Shown: positions 1-8,049 of the stretch, one piece after another | Layout of the letters: each line of letters starts with the position of its first letter | Numbering within the stretch: position 1 is the first letter of the stretch | Assembly (NCBI RefSeq): GCF_011059105.1 | Contig: NZ_JAALLS010000016.1 | Coordinates: forward strand, 313-64,312 | DNA length: 64,000 bases | From: Fodinibius halophilus | GTDB taxonomy: Bacteria; Bacteroidota; Rhodothermia; Balneolales; Balneolaceae | Direction of reading: 5' to 3' | The notes under the pieces: generated by a model | Seen by the model: only the letters and a program-made list of their open reading frames with translations | Databases searched by the model: none | Told to the model about the DNA's origin: nothing | Position numbers and translations under genes: made by a program

Positions 1-513
1 CGTTATTCGTCTTAAACCAAGATCCTGAACTGAATTCAGGATGACATGTCCGGTTTTGCAAAGCTCCCTATCATTTTATGCGGGTGCTTGGTCGACCAAT
101 CTCCTCACTCAGCATGTTCCGCGAAAGGAGTTTTCTCGATGCTTGAGGGAGGGATTAAGGGAGGGTCTTACAGGGCATCGCGACGTGCCTTTTTCTGTCG
201 CCGGACGCCCAAGCCCAGTCGCCCGACGACAGGCAGGATGATATTACATTTATGGGCTTTTAATTAAGGGGCAGACTCTAAAAGTGAACGTTCTGTATTT
301 TGGTAGAGATGTACCCTATATATTAACGACAGGCTCTGTTGCATTACTGGGTTGAACACAGCTTTTAATATGTAAATGAAAGTGTTTGAACTTTGATGTA
401 TGGATAGAAAATATCCGAGAAAATGAGATTAAGATTTATATAAACTTTAAATTGAGTTACTTTACGTCATTCCATAAATTCATGCAGCAAAAACAAAGAC
501 CGAGGACTCTCGT
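1..513. other. Non-coding leader region with one small palindrome
   Basis: No convincing gene is seen here. Two overlapping short open frames (about 41-267) have no family resemblance, no ribosome binding site and overlap each other in different frames. A perfect 8-bp inverted repeat (ATCCTGAA, 5-nt loop, TTCAGGAT) lies at 22-42; it resembles dispersed palindromes in many genomes, but only this copy occurs in the window. The stretch 270-500 is AT-rich and probably holds the pyrR promoter. I could not identify a PyrR-type attenuator in it. Confidence 0.5.
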
Positions 514-1059
514 TTGGATAAAGTGAAGATAATGTCGGCCGAAGATTTAAATCGCACCTATCTGCGATTTGCCCATCAATTTTTGGAGCCCCATGATGAT
601 CCCCGAAAATTAGCTCTCATTGGTATGCAAACACGAGGGGTTTATATGGGTAAGCGTATTGTACAGCTTATCGATAAAGAGTTTGGCTTTAAGCCGGATT
701 TTGGGATGCTTGATGTGACGTTTTACCGCGATGATTTTCGGACACGTCTTAAGATGCCCCAGGTTAAAGTTACAGAAATTCCTTTTGATCTGTACGATCG
801 TGATGTGGTGTTGTTGGATGATGTATTATATACGGGTCGAACGGTTCGTTCAGCAATGGATGCACTGATGGATTATGGGAGGCCGGCGACAATTAAATTC
901 TGCTGTATGGTAGATCGCGGACACCGGGAGCTGCCAATTTCTGCAGACTATGTGGGTACCAAGCTGCCAACCCATGTGCACGAGGAAGTCCGGGTGAAGG
1001 TTAAAGAATTGGACGACGAAGATGCCGTTTATGTGGTACAAAATCCGGAGGGTGAATAA
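514..1059 (+). CDS. pyrR: PyrR bifunctional pyrimidine regulator / uracil phosphoribosyltransferase
   Basis: PyrR-family protein of 181 aa, the usual length. Family members bind pyr mRNA leaders in response to UMP/UTP and many also convert uracil plus PRPP to UMP. The PRPP-binding loop is visible as [13 protein letters not shown] around residues 98-110, and the N-terminal '[17 protein letters not shown]' segment is typical. The start chosen is TTG at 514, because GAGG at 502-505 lies 8 nt upstream and the family extends about this far N-terminally; ATG at 532 is the alternative. It is followed after 2 nt by pyrB, so the two are almost certainly co-transcribed. I could not find an antiterminator/terminator leader upstream, so whether it regulates by attenuation here is open. 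Confidence 0.93.
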   Translation: MDKVKIMSAEDLNRTYLRFAHQFLEPHDDPRKLALIGMQTRGVYMGKRIVQLIDKEFGFKPDFGMLDVTFYRDDFRTRLKMPQVKVTEIPFDLYDRDVVLLDDVLYTGRTVRSAMDALMDYGRPATIKFCCMVDRGHRELPISADYVGTKLPTHVHEEVRVKVKELDDEDAVYVVQNPEGE

Positions 1060-1061
1060 TA

Positions 1062-2024
1062 ATGGCTGAAGAAATAGAGTTAGAACAGAGTGATTATGAT
1101 TTTCCGCATAAGCATTTGTTGGGATTAAAGGATTATTCGAAAGAAGATATTCAATATGTATTAGATCAGGCTCAGTATTTTAGAGAAATATTGGATCGTC
1201 CCGTTCCTAAAGTGCCAACGCTTCGAGATAAGACTATTGTTAACCTTTTTTATGAAGATAGTACTCGAACACGACTTTCTTTTGAGCTGGCCCAAAAGCG
1301 GATGGGGGCTGATGTGGTGAACTTTTCTAAGGGATCTTCGAGTGTTAAAAAAGGCGAGTCGCTAAAAGATACCATACGAAATATAAGCTCGATGAAAATT
1401 GATATGGTGGTAACACGCCATAAAAGTCCGGGAGTGCCACACTTCTTAACGCGATGTGTTGATGCAGCGATTATAAATGCCGGAGACGGGGCCCGCGAAC
1501 ACCCTACCCAGGCACTACTGGATATGTTTACCATGCAGCAGGTTTATCCGGATTTAGAGGATAAAAATATTGCTATTATTGGCGATATCGCTCACAGCCG
1601 GGTAGTAAGATCTAATGTTATTGGATTGCTGAAACTGGGGGCCAATGTTACCGTTTGCGGTCCTAAAACAATGATGCCGGCCTATGTGCATGAACTGGGA
1701 GCCGAAGTTTCATATAATCTCGATGATACGTTAAGTTGGTGTGATATTGCAATGGCTCTGCGTATTCAACTTGAGCGTCAAGAAGATGGGACAGAACTAT
1801 TTCCCAGTATCAGGGAGTACCACCAGTTATTTGGTATTACGATGGAGCATCTTAAAAAGCATCCCGACTTCACTATTATGCACCCGGGTCCAGTAAACCG
1901 TGGGGTAGAAATGGAGAGTGAAGTTGCCGATAGCGATCGATCCATTATCCTAAGCCAGGTGACTAATGGTGTAGCTGTTAGGATGGCCATTCTTTATCTC
2001 TTAAGTGGAGGCACCCGCATTTAG
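1062..2024 (+). CDS. pyrB: Aspartate carbamoyltransferase catalytic subunit
   Basis: Catalyses carbamoyl phosphate plus L-aspartate to N-carbamoyl-L-aspartate, the committed step of pyrimidine synthesis, in the cytoplasm. At 320 aa it has normal catalytic-chain length. Visible signatures are the carbamoyl-phosphate motif STRTRLSFE (about residues 67-75), the GESLKDT loop, HPTQALLD near residue 147 and [10 protein letters not shown] near residue 273. It starts 2 nt after pyrR, so the pair forms a pyrR-pyrB operon. No pyrI regulatory chain follows, and a terminator closes the unit at 2162-2192. Confidence 0.97.
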   Translation: MAEEIELEQSDYDFPHKHLLGLKDYSKEDIQYVLDQAQYFREILDRPVPKVPTLRDKTIVNLFYEDSTRTRLSFELAQKRMGADVVNFSKGSSSVKKGESLKDTIRNISSMKIDMVVTRHKSPGVPHFLTRCVDAAIINAGDGAREHPTQALLDMFTMQQVYPDLEDKNIAIIGDIAHSRVVRSNVIGLLKLGANVTVCGPKTMMPAYVHELGAEVSYNLDDTLSWCDIAMALRIQLERQEDGTELFPSIREYHQLFGITMEHLKKHPDFTIMHPGPVNRGVEMESEVADSDRSIILSQVTNGVAVRMAILYLLSGGTRI

Positions 2025-2161
2025 AGGGTGTTTTATGGACTTTTCTTTCATGATTGTTGTGTTCCTGCAGGAATCTTTTAGAGGTTTTATATGTACATAT
2101 AGTGTTACAGACGCAGCAAAGTTTAGCTCGCTAAATAAAGGTGTTTGGGGATATAGATAGT

Positions 2162-2192
2162 TCATCCTTCTTAAAGGGGAGGATGATTTTTC
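2162..2192 (+). terminator. Rho-independent terminator after pyrRB
   Basis: TCATCCTTC pairs with GGGAGGATGA (2162-2186, including G-T pairs) around a short A-rich loop and is followed directly by a T-run. It ends the pyrR-pyrB transcript and separates it from the kinase that starts at 2230. Confidence 0.7.
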
Positions 2193-2229
2193 CTTTCTAT
2201 ATAATTAACATTGTTAGGTAAAATAGCTT

Positions 2230-3420
2230 ATGGAAGAAAGTAGAAGGTTACAGCATTTAACGTCGTATGGTATCGATTTGGATCAGCCCCACGAATCTCT
2301 ACAGCCTTATGTAGAGTTGGCAAAGTATATAGCCGATTCCCCCGTATGTCTTATCAATATTATGGGAGGGTATAACCAGTGGACGATTGCCGGTGATGGA
2401 CTGGATGAAAAAGTGATACCAAAGGAGGAGAGTATTTGCCAAGATACTATTAAGGTAAACGAGCCCTATGAAATTAAAGATCTTGAAAAGAATGAACGCT
2501 ACAGGGATCGATTTTACGTAGCGGGCAAACCATGGTTGCGATATTATTGCGGGGCACAGCTCACCACTTCAGATGGTACCAATATTGGGGCAATATGTGT
2601 ATTAGATACAGAACCAAAGGTGCTTACAGAAGAACAGAAAACACAGATGGAGCACTTGGCTGAATTGATCGTAGAGTCTATTGAACGCGAGAGTCAAAAT
2701 AAGAATATCGCGTATGAATATTACGAACTCAAAGAGCGTTTCCATACGCTCAACCACGATGTTCGGAGCCCTATAAATGGTATTGTTGGAATCGTCGACA
2801 TATTGGTAGAAGACGATGGGAATGAGAACTTGCCCACAGACGATTTAATGGTGATAAAAGAATGTGCCAAAACGGTAGTTGAAAAAATTGACGGTGTTTT
2901 AAACTCTATTGATGAGCAAAAAGGATCGGATAAAGGATGGAGAGCTACAAGGTTAGAAGATATATTGGAAAAGGTACGAAACCTTTATACTCCCCCGGCA
3001 AAGAAGAAAGATATTTCTTTATTATTAGATAATAATCTCAAGGAATCTCAAGAGGTTTCTTACTCTTTATTTACCAACTTGATTCAGGTTATAGGCAATT
3101 TGGTTGCCAATGGCATTAAATTTACGCCCCGCGGAGGGTCGGTAGAAGTTTCATTATATGTAGAAAAAGAGGGTAACACGTTATCCCTTGAAATACAGGT
3201 CAAAGATAATGGTGAAGGCATGCAGGAGAAGCAGATTGAGGCCTTTAATAATGATGAGGAATTGAAAGGTACTTCAGGAACAGAGGGAGAAGCCAGTTTT
3301 GGTATTGGTCTGAAACACGTTAAGCAGTTAGTGGAAGAAGAAGGCGGAACGATACAGGTACAATCTGCTAATGGGGATGGAACTCAATTTCTTGTTACAA
3401 TACCGTTAAATAGCTTCTAG
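2230..3420 (+). CDS. GAF-domain sensor histidine kinase
   Basis: A 396-aa soluble histidine kinase. Residues about 20-150 form a GAF sensor domain (Cys-containing 'EESICQDTI' and 'GAICVLDTEP' segments, as in GAF domains of this phylum). Residues 165-230 are the HisKA dimerisation domain with the phospho-acceptor His176 in LNHDVRSPINGI. The ATPase domain follows, with an N-box around Asn290/Asn294, G1 DNGEG at 326-330 and G2 FGIGL at 358-361. There is no transmembrane segment or receiver domain, so it probably senses a cytoplasmic signal and phosphorylates a separate response regulator. No regulator is encoded next to it. Its input is unknown. Confidence 0.88.
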   Translation: MEESRRLQHLTSYGIDLDQPHESLQPYVELAKYIADSPVCLINIMGGYNQWTIAGDGLDEKVIPKEESICQDTIKVNEPYEIKDLEKNERYRDRFYVAGKPWLRYYCGAQLTTSDGTNIGAICVLDTEPKVLTEEQKTQMEHLAELIVESIERESQNKNIAYEYYELKERFHTLNHDVRSPINGIVGIVDILVEDDGNENLPTDDLMVIKECAKTVVEKIDGVLNSIDEQKGSDKGWRATRLEDILEKVRNLYTPPAKKKDISLLLDNNLKESQEVSYSLFTNLIQVIGNLVANGIKFTPRGGSVEVSLYVEKEGNTLSLEIQVKDNGEGMQEKQIEAFNNDEELKGTSGTEGEASFGIGLKHVKQLVEEEGGTIQVQSANGDGTQFLVTIPLNSF

Positions 3421-3521
3421 AACCTTTTGCCATTGTGCGCTCTGCTTCGAGACACTTTTAATGGGAGCATAACTCCTTCAGAATTGCTGCTTGCATATTT
3501 GATGAATATGTTTAATGCAGC

Positions 3522-4442
3522 TTAGGCGGGAGCCTTCCCCACTTTTTTTAGCTTCCAGCGTGCCAGTACAATACCAGTTATAACAAGGGCCGACCCAATA
3601 TATTGAAGCAGCGTTAGCTGTTCGTTTAAGAGTACTATCCCAAAAATAAGACCTAACACGGGAACCAGATTTTGATAGGTAGATGTGTGTACGGCACCAA
3701 CCGTTTGTAATCCATAGTTCCAGATTAAGTAAGCGACTCCTATTGAAAGGATGCCACTGTACAGAACACCACCGTAAGCAGAGGCAGAGATGGTTTGCCA
3801 TTGAAGTTGTAGAATATTTGGCAGCCCGATTAAGAAAAGAACAACAGAGCCTATGGTTGCCATAACGGCTGAAAATTGAATAGGGGTATAACGGTCCAGA
3901 AAAGACTTGGATAAAATAGTATAGCCACCCCAGACAACAGCTGCAGCAATGATGGTGATATCCCCAACAAAGGTATCCGAGCTTAATGAGAACGGGTCTT
4001 TACCGCCGGAGACAATGAAGATAATCCCCCCGAATGCTGAAATCACCCCAATAGCTTTTAGGATATTCATTCTTTCCAGGTTAAAAAAGTGACTGAATAA
4101 TGCTACCCAGATAGGGATGGTTCCCAGCATTACGGCTGCATTTGCAGCATAAGTATAGTCGATGCCAATTATGAAAAGCCCCTGGTATATTAGATTTCCG
4201 AGCAATCCCATTCCAAGTAGTGGAAGCCAATCTTTTTTCGGAATGGTAAAAGTTTGTCCGCGATAGATTAATACAATCCAAATAATAGCCGCAGCAAAGA
4301 TAAACCGTAACCCGTTAAAACTAAGTGGATCTATTTCTGACAGTGCGCTTTTGACAACCGAAAAATTCAGTGCCCATATAATAGCAACGAGAAAAAGTGA
4401 GGTCTCAACAATAGTTCTTTTAGAAATGTTCAAGCTCGCCAA
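3522..4442 (-). CDS. EamA/DMT-superfamily inner-membrane transporter
   Basis: A 306-aa protein with about ten hydrophobic helices arranged as two EamA repeats ('IIWALNFSVVKSAL...' at the N terminus, 'AAAVVWGGYTILSKSF' at the start of the second half). The family exports small metabolites, often amino acids or their analogues; the substrate cannot be read from sequence. The C terminus ends in a short basic tail, as is usual. It is convergent with the kinase on its left and divergent from tetR on its right, so it is probably a single-gene unit. Confidence 0.85.
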   Translation of the reverse strand: MASLNISKRTIVETSLFLVAIIWALNFSVVKSALSEIDPLSFNGLRFIFAAAIIWIVLIYRGQTFTIPKKDWLPLLGMGLLGNLIYQGLFIIGIDYTYAANAAVMLGTIPIWVALFSHFFNLERMNILKAIGVISAFGGIIFIVSGGKDPFSLSSDTFVGDITIIAAAVVWGGYTILSKSFLDRYTPIQFSAVMATIGSVVLFLIGLPNILQLQWQTISASAYGGVLYSGILSIGVAYLIWNYGLQTVGAVHTSTYQNLVPVLGLIFGIVLLNEQLTLLQYIGSALVITGIVLARWKLKKVGKAPA

Positions 4443-4544
4443 TCCTTTGAAAATTAATAGTAGCTGCTAAAGGTACCATTTTATTTTTGGAGTCTCTTTT
4501 TTAATAAGATTTAATCCCAAAAGGGAAACTTTTAAGGAATATAG

Positions 4545-4576
4545 TTTGTATAACAAAATCAATGTTCTTAACTTTG
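4545..4576 (+). promoter_or_regulatory. Bacteroidota-type promoter of tetR
   Basis: TTTG at 4545-4548, a 20-nt spacer, then TAACTTTG at 4569-4576. This exactly fits the published Bacteroidota -33/-7 consensus (TTTG, TAnnTTTG). Transcription should start near 4582, immediately before the palindrome at 4586. Confidence 0.7.
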
Positions 4577-4585
4577 GTCACTTTC

Positions 4586-4598
4586 TGACTGACAGTCA
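4586..4598. promoter_or_regulatory. Putative TetR operator, copy 1
   Basis: A perfect 13-bp palindrome, TGACTG-A-CAGTCA, lies about 10 nt after the -7 element, over the expected transcription start of tetR. The same palindrome with a different central base recurs at 5296-5308, upstream of the efflux operon. Palindromes with TGAC/GTCA half-ends are common for TetR-family operators. Binding by the adjacent regulator is inference. Confidence 0.65.
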
Positions 4599-4619
4599 TT
4601 TTTAAGTTAAATATGTTAT

Positions 4620-5327
4620 ATGGGAACCGAAGAGCGAAAGAAGCGCGAAAAAGAGCAGCGCCGAAACCAGATCATAGATGCCGCCGAAAAAATAATTTTT
4701 TCGAAGGGCCTTGAACAGTCTACAATGGATGAGATTGCGGAAGAGGCTGAGCTCAGCAAAGGTACCTTGTACCTCTATTTCAAAAATAAAAATGAGCTGT
4801 ACCTGGCAATAACCAAGCGAGGTTCAACAATTTTGAACAATCAGCTTGCTAAAATATTTGCCACCTCTCACCAACACACAGGTATTGAGCTGATTCGTAT
4901 GATCGGGCAATTATACCTGGATTTTGTTCGGGAGCATCCGAACTACTTTAATGCTTTTATCTACTATGAGTCGCTTAATAACGTGGAGGAGCTGGAAGAG
5001 AGCGAATTTGCACAAACCTGCGAAAAGCACCGCGAAGAGGCACTAAACTATATGATTCGCGCTTTGCAGATTGGTATGCAGGATGGAACTATCCAGGATA
5101 ATTACGATCCAAAAGAGCTGGCCTTGGTTATTTGGGCCAGTACCAAAGGCATAACAACAGTTACGCATATGCGATCGCTCGGCCATCACCTTGAAATGAT
5201 AGATGAAATGGAGATATCTGTTGAGTCGTTATTTGAGAGTTTTCTGAATCTTGTGGGTACAGGTGTTGCTACAGAAGAAGCTCGTGAAAAAGGACTGACT
5301 GGCAGTCATAATATTGAAACAAATTGA
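4620..5327 (+). CDS. TetR/AcrR-family repressor of the adjacent efflux operon
   Basis: A 235-aa regulator. Residues about 17-62 form the N-terminal TetR DNA-binding domain, recognisable from 'IIDAAEKIIFSKG' and 'SKGTLYLYFKNKNELYLAI'. The remaining helical part is the ligand/dimerisation domain, whose inducer is unknown. The gene lies 62 bp upstream of the TolC-MFP-RND genes on the same strand, the standard arrangement for a local repressor of drug or solvent efflux. Identical palindromes at its own promoter and near its 3' end suggest control of both itself and the pump genes. Confidence 0.9.
   Translation: MGTEERKKREKEQRRNQIIDAAEKIIFSKGLEQSTMDEIAEEAELSKGTLYLYFKNKNELYLAITKRGSTILNNQLAKIFATSHQHTGIELIRMIGQLYLDFVREHPNYFNAFIYYESLNNVEELEESEFAQTCEKHREEALNYMIRALQIGMQDGTIQDNYDPKELALVIWASTKGITTVTHMRSLGHHLEMIDEMEISVESLFESFLNLVGTGVATEEAREKGLTGSHNIETN
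5296..5308. promoter_or_regulatory. Putative TetR operator, copy 2, inside the tetR 3' end
   Basis: TGACTG-G-CAGTCA, identical to the palindrome at 4586-4598 except for the central base. It lies within the last codons of the tetR coding sequence, 82 bp before the tolC-like start. I could not find a matching TAnnTTTG element beside it, so the operon promoter itself is not located. Confidence 0.6.
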
Positions 5328-5389
5328 AATTATATGCGTAAGGTCACTCTCATTATTTAAGAAATACTTGTCAATTGTTAATTCAATAA

Positions 5390-6922
5390 ATGTTTTATCG
5401 TGATATGTTAAATTATTTTCAATCTGTCTGTAGGGTTTCCCAAAAGGCAGCAGTTCTGGTAATTATTAGTACGGTCTTTATTGTTTCTCCCTTATCGGCA
5501 CAAATCGATAAAGAGAGTTCAGGCTCAGAGGTTGTAGGCGAGCAGAAAAAGTTAGAGCTTACCGAAGCTATAAGGATGGCCTTAGCAAATAATTCGCAAA
5601 TAAAACGATCGATATTCAGTCTCAAGGTTGCAGATGAAGAGGTTACAAAGGCATGGAGCTCGGTAATGCCGGATGTTTCAGGTTCGGCATCATTTACACG
5701 AAATTTGGAGATCCCCGTAAATTTTGTTCCGGCAAAATTCTTCGATCCTAATGCCCCTTCTGATAAGTTGGTGCCTCTACAGTTTGGTACTGACAATAAT
5801 TGGCAGGGAGGGTTTTCTGTAAAGCAAACACTATTTAGGGGAGAGGCATTTGTTGGTATCAGTAGTTCCAAGTTATTTAAGGCAGCCCAATCTGAAAATC
5901 TGCGTGCTACAACTCAGCAGATTGTTACACAAACAAGATTAGCCTACTATAGTGTGCTGGTTGCCGAAGAGCAGTTGCGCTTGCAAGAAGCTACGGTGAA
6001 AAGGCTGAAGAAGAATTTGGAAGAAAATAAGGCGCGTCAAAAAGCGGGGCTTATTGATGAATATGCTGTTTTGCAGGTTGAAGTTCAGCTTAGAAATCAG
6101 CAGCCACAGTTAACACAAGCCCGTTATGCAGTACAGAAAGCCTATCGTGAACTGAAAGTTACACTGGGAATACCATTAAATATTCAGTTTTCGGTATCCG
6201 GAGATCTAAATTCTTTTGATGTAACTTCGCAGCAGGCGATGAAGAGGGTCAATAAGAATTTAAAACAAGTAGACAACATGACGCCCTACCAATTCCAGAA
6301 GAATCGAGAATTGATAGATATCGCTACGAATTTGCGCGGAGATATTAGAATGTTGGAACAGCAAGAAAAGCTGAAAGGGCGTGAAGTTTTGGCAATTAAA
6401 AGCAGGTTTTTGCCAACTTTGTCAGCAAGTTATAACCTAAATTGGACTGCTTCACAGCCCGGTACTCCTGTTTTCTTTGGTACTGATGAAACTCGTGCGC
6501 GGTCTCAAACTCTTGGGTTTACATTGAGTCTCCCGATTTTTCAGGGCTTTGAACGATCATCGAATCTGGATATCGCCCAGATAGAACGCAAGGATATTAA
6601 AGAACAACAACGAGCTGCAGTGCGATCTGCCAAGAACGAAATACAGTCGGCCCGGGAGTCGCTTAATCAAGCATTGGAGACAGCCCCGGCACGGCAGCAA
6701 GCCTTGGAATTAGCTCAAGAAGGATACCAACGTGCCCAGGCTCGGCTTGAGAATGGGATGGGATCGCAGCTGGATGTAACCAATGCTGAACTTCAGTTAA
6801 GAGAAGCCGAGGCTAATTATGCACAGATGGTGTATAACTATTTGTCAGCTAAAGCACAGTACGACCAGGCGATAGGAATGGTGCCATTTGTGGATAATGA
6901 TAAACCGGAAATTAACGAATAA
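5390..6922 (+). CDS. TolC-family outer-membrane efflux channel
   Basis: A 510-aa protein with an N-terminal hydrophobic signal segment ending near 'VSPLSAQ' (about residue 38). Two outer-membrane efflux protein (OEP) repeats follow, rich in long alpha-helical heptads; 'LTEAIRMALANN' is the first and 'ALELAQEGYQRAQARLENG' a typical helix of the second repeat. It would form the trimeric exit duct of the tripartite pump. The MFP gene follows after 23 nt, so they are one operon. ATG at 5405 is an alternative start; 5390 is kept because no ribosome binding site decides between them. Confidence 0.9.
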   Translation: MFYRDMLNYFQSVCRVSQKAAVLVIISTVFIVSPLSAQIDKESSGSEVVGEQKKLELTEAIRMALANNSQIKRSIFSLKVADEEVTKAWSSVMPDVSGSASFTRNLEIPVNFVPAKFFDPNAPSDKLVPLQFGTDNNWQGGFSVKQTLFRGEAFVGISSSKLFKAAQSENLRATTQQIVTQTRLAYYSVLVAEEQLRLQEATVKRLKKNLEENKARQKAGLIDEYAVLQVEVQLRNQQPQLTQARYAVQKAYRELKVTLGIPLNIQFSVSGDLNSFDVTSQQAMKRVNKNLKQVDNMTPYQFQKNRELIDIATNLRGDIRMLEQQEKLKGREVLAIKSRFLPTLSASYNLNWTASQPGTPVFFGTDETRARSQTLGFTLSLPIFQGFERSSNLDIAQIERKDIKEQQRAAVRSAKNEIQSARESLNQALETAPARQQALELAQEGYQRAQARLENGMGSQLDVTNAELQLREAEANYAQMVYNYLSAKAQYDQAIGMVPFVDNDKPEINE

Positions 6923-6945
6923 ATATAATTATTACTCTCAAGACA

Positions 6946-8031
6946 ATGAACAAGCAACTTATACTCGTAGGAATTATAGCACTGGTTTTACTGTCTGGTT
7001 GTTCAGAAGAACAAAAACAGGCAACAGAAAAAGAGCTCGTTAAAACAGTTAATGTCGAAACCAAACAGATAGCTCCACAATCTTTTGAACGTTATCTGAA
7101 GCTCGTTGGTACTGTTGAGTCACGTAATGACGTACGGATTTCGGCAGAGGTTTCAGGCCGAATAAAAAAGTACTTCGTAGATCAGGGCGATGAGGTCAAA
7201 AAGGGAGAGCCAATCCTTAAGATTGATGATTCGCAGCTTATCCGCGAACGCGAACGTTTGGAGGCCATTACTGCCCAGGCAAAAGAAAGTTACGAACGCC
7301 TGAAGCGTTTATTTAAGCAAGATAGCGTAGGTTCAGAAATTGATTATCTCAATGCCAAGTACAACTACCAACAGAATAAGGCGTCATTAGAGGCTGTCAA
7401 GGTGAATATTGAAAAGAGTTTGGTTACGGCTCCTTTTGATGCATCGGTAGAAAATATTGTGTTGGAAGAAGGGGAAATGGCAAGTCCGGGTGCCGTTTTG
7501 GTACGCCTCATTGGTGTAAATCGTCTAAAAGTTACCGCCGGCGTCCCTTCTACTTATTCGGATGTGGTGCAAAAGGGAGACCGTGCCGAAGTGTGGTTCG
7601 ATTTTCAACAGGCCGATACCATGCAATTGCCCATTAAGTTCGTGGGTAAAAGTATAGATCCCGGGGCAAGAACGTTCCAGGTTGAGATGCCACTGCCGCA
7701 GGGTTCGAAGAGTTACAAAGTAGATATGATTGCTAATGTGAAAATAAGAACCTTGGAACAGAAGGATGCTATCGTTATACCTGCCGAAATCGTTTTTAAG
7801 AATAAGGGTCAAAATGTAGTATATACTGTGGCCAAAAATGATGAAGGTAACAAGGTAGCTCGGATGCAGAAAGTGACATTGGGGGCTTCTTACAAAAATA
7901 GTGTCGTTATTGAAGAAGGTCTCAAAGCCGATGATCAATTAATTACAGTGGGTGCGTCTTTTCTACAAGATCAAATGCGAATTAATATTGTAGAAAATAA
8001 AGACGAACAAATTGCTCAGAAAAATTCCTAA
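6946..8031 (+). CDS. RND efflux periplasmic adaptor lipoprotein (membrane fusion protein)
   Basis: A 361-aa lipoprotein: N-terminal hydrophobic stretch followed by lipobox LLSGC, with Cys19 as the predicted lipid site. The order of parts is a split lipoyl domain ('VRISAEVSGRIKKYFVDQGDEVKKGEPI' region and 'VTAPFDASVENIVLEEGEMASPGAVL' region), a short coiled-coil hairpin between them (about 95-155), then beta-barrel and membrane-proximal domains. It would bridge the RND pump and the TolC-like duct. It lies 23 nt after the channel gene and 18 nt before the pump gene. Confidence 0.92.
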   Translation: MNKQLILVGIIALVLLSGCSEEQKQATEKELVKTVNVETKQIAPQSFERYLKLVGTVESRNDVRISAEVSGRIKKYFVDQGDEVKKGEPILKIDDSQLIRERERLEAITAQAKESYERLKRLFKQDSVGSEIDYLNAKYNYQQNKASLEAVKVNIEKSLVTAPFDASVENIVLEEGEMASPGAVLVRLIGVNRLKVTAGVPSTYSDVVQKGDRAEVWFDFQQADTMQLPIKFVGKSIDPGARTFQVEMPLPQGSKSYKVDMIANVKIRTLEQKDAIVIPAEIVFKNKGQNVVYTVAKNDEGNKVARMQKVTLGASYKNSVVIEEGLKADDQLITVGASFLQDQMRINIVENKDEQIAQKNS

Positions 8032-8049
8032 CGTGTAGTACCAGTAATA

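Noticed and set aside
41..267. Two overlapping short ORFs of 66 and 73 codons at the window start
   Set aside because: No family resemblance, no ribosome binding site, and they overlap in different frames in what looks like non-coding DNA.
270..513. PyrR-type attenuator in the pyrR leader
   Set aside because: No terminator/antiterminator pair and no recognisable PyrR-binding loop could be drawn; the promoter alone is probably here.
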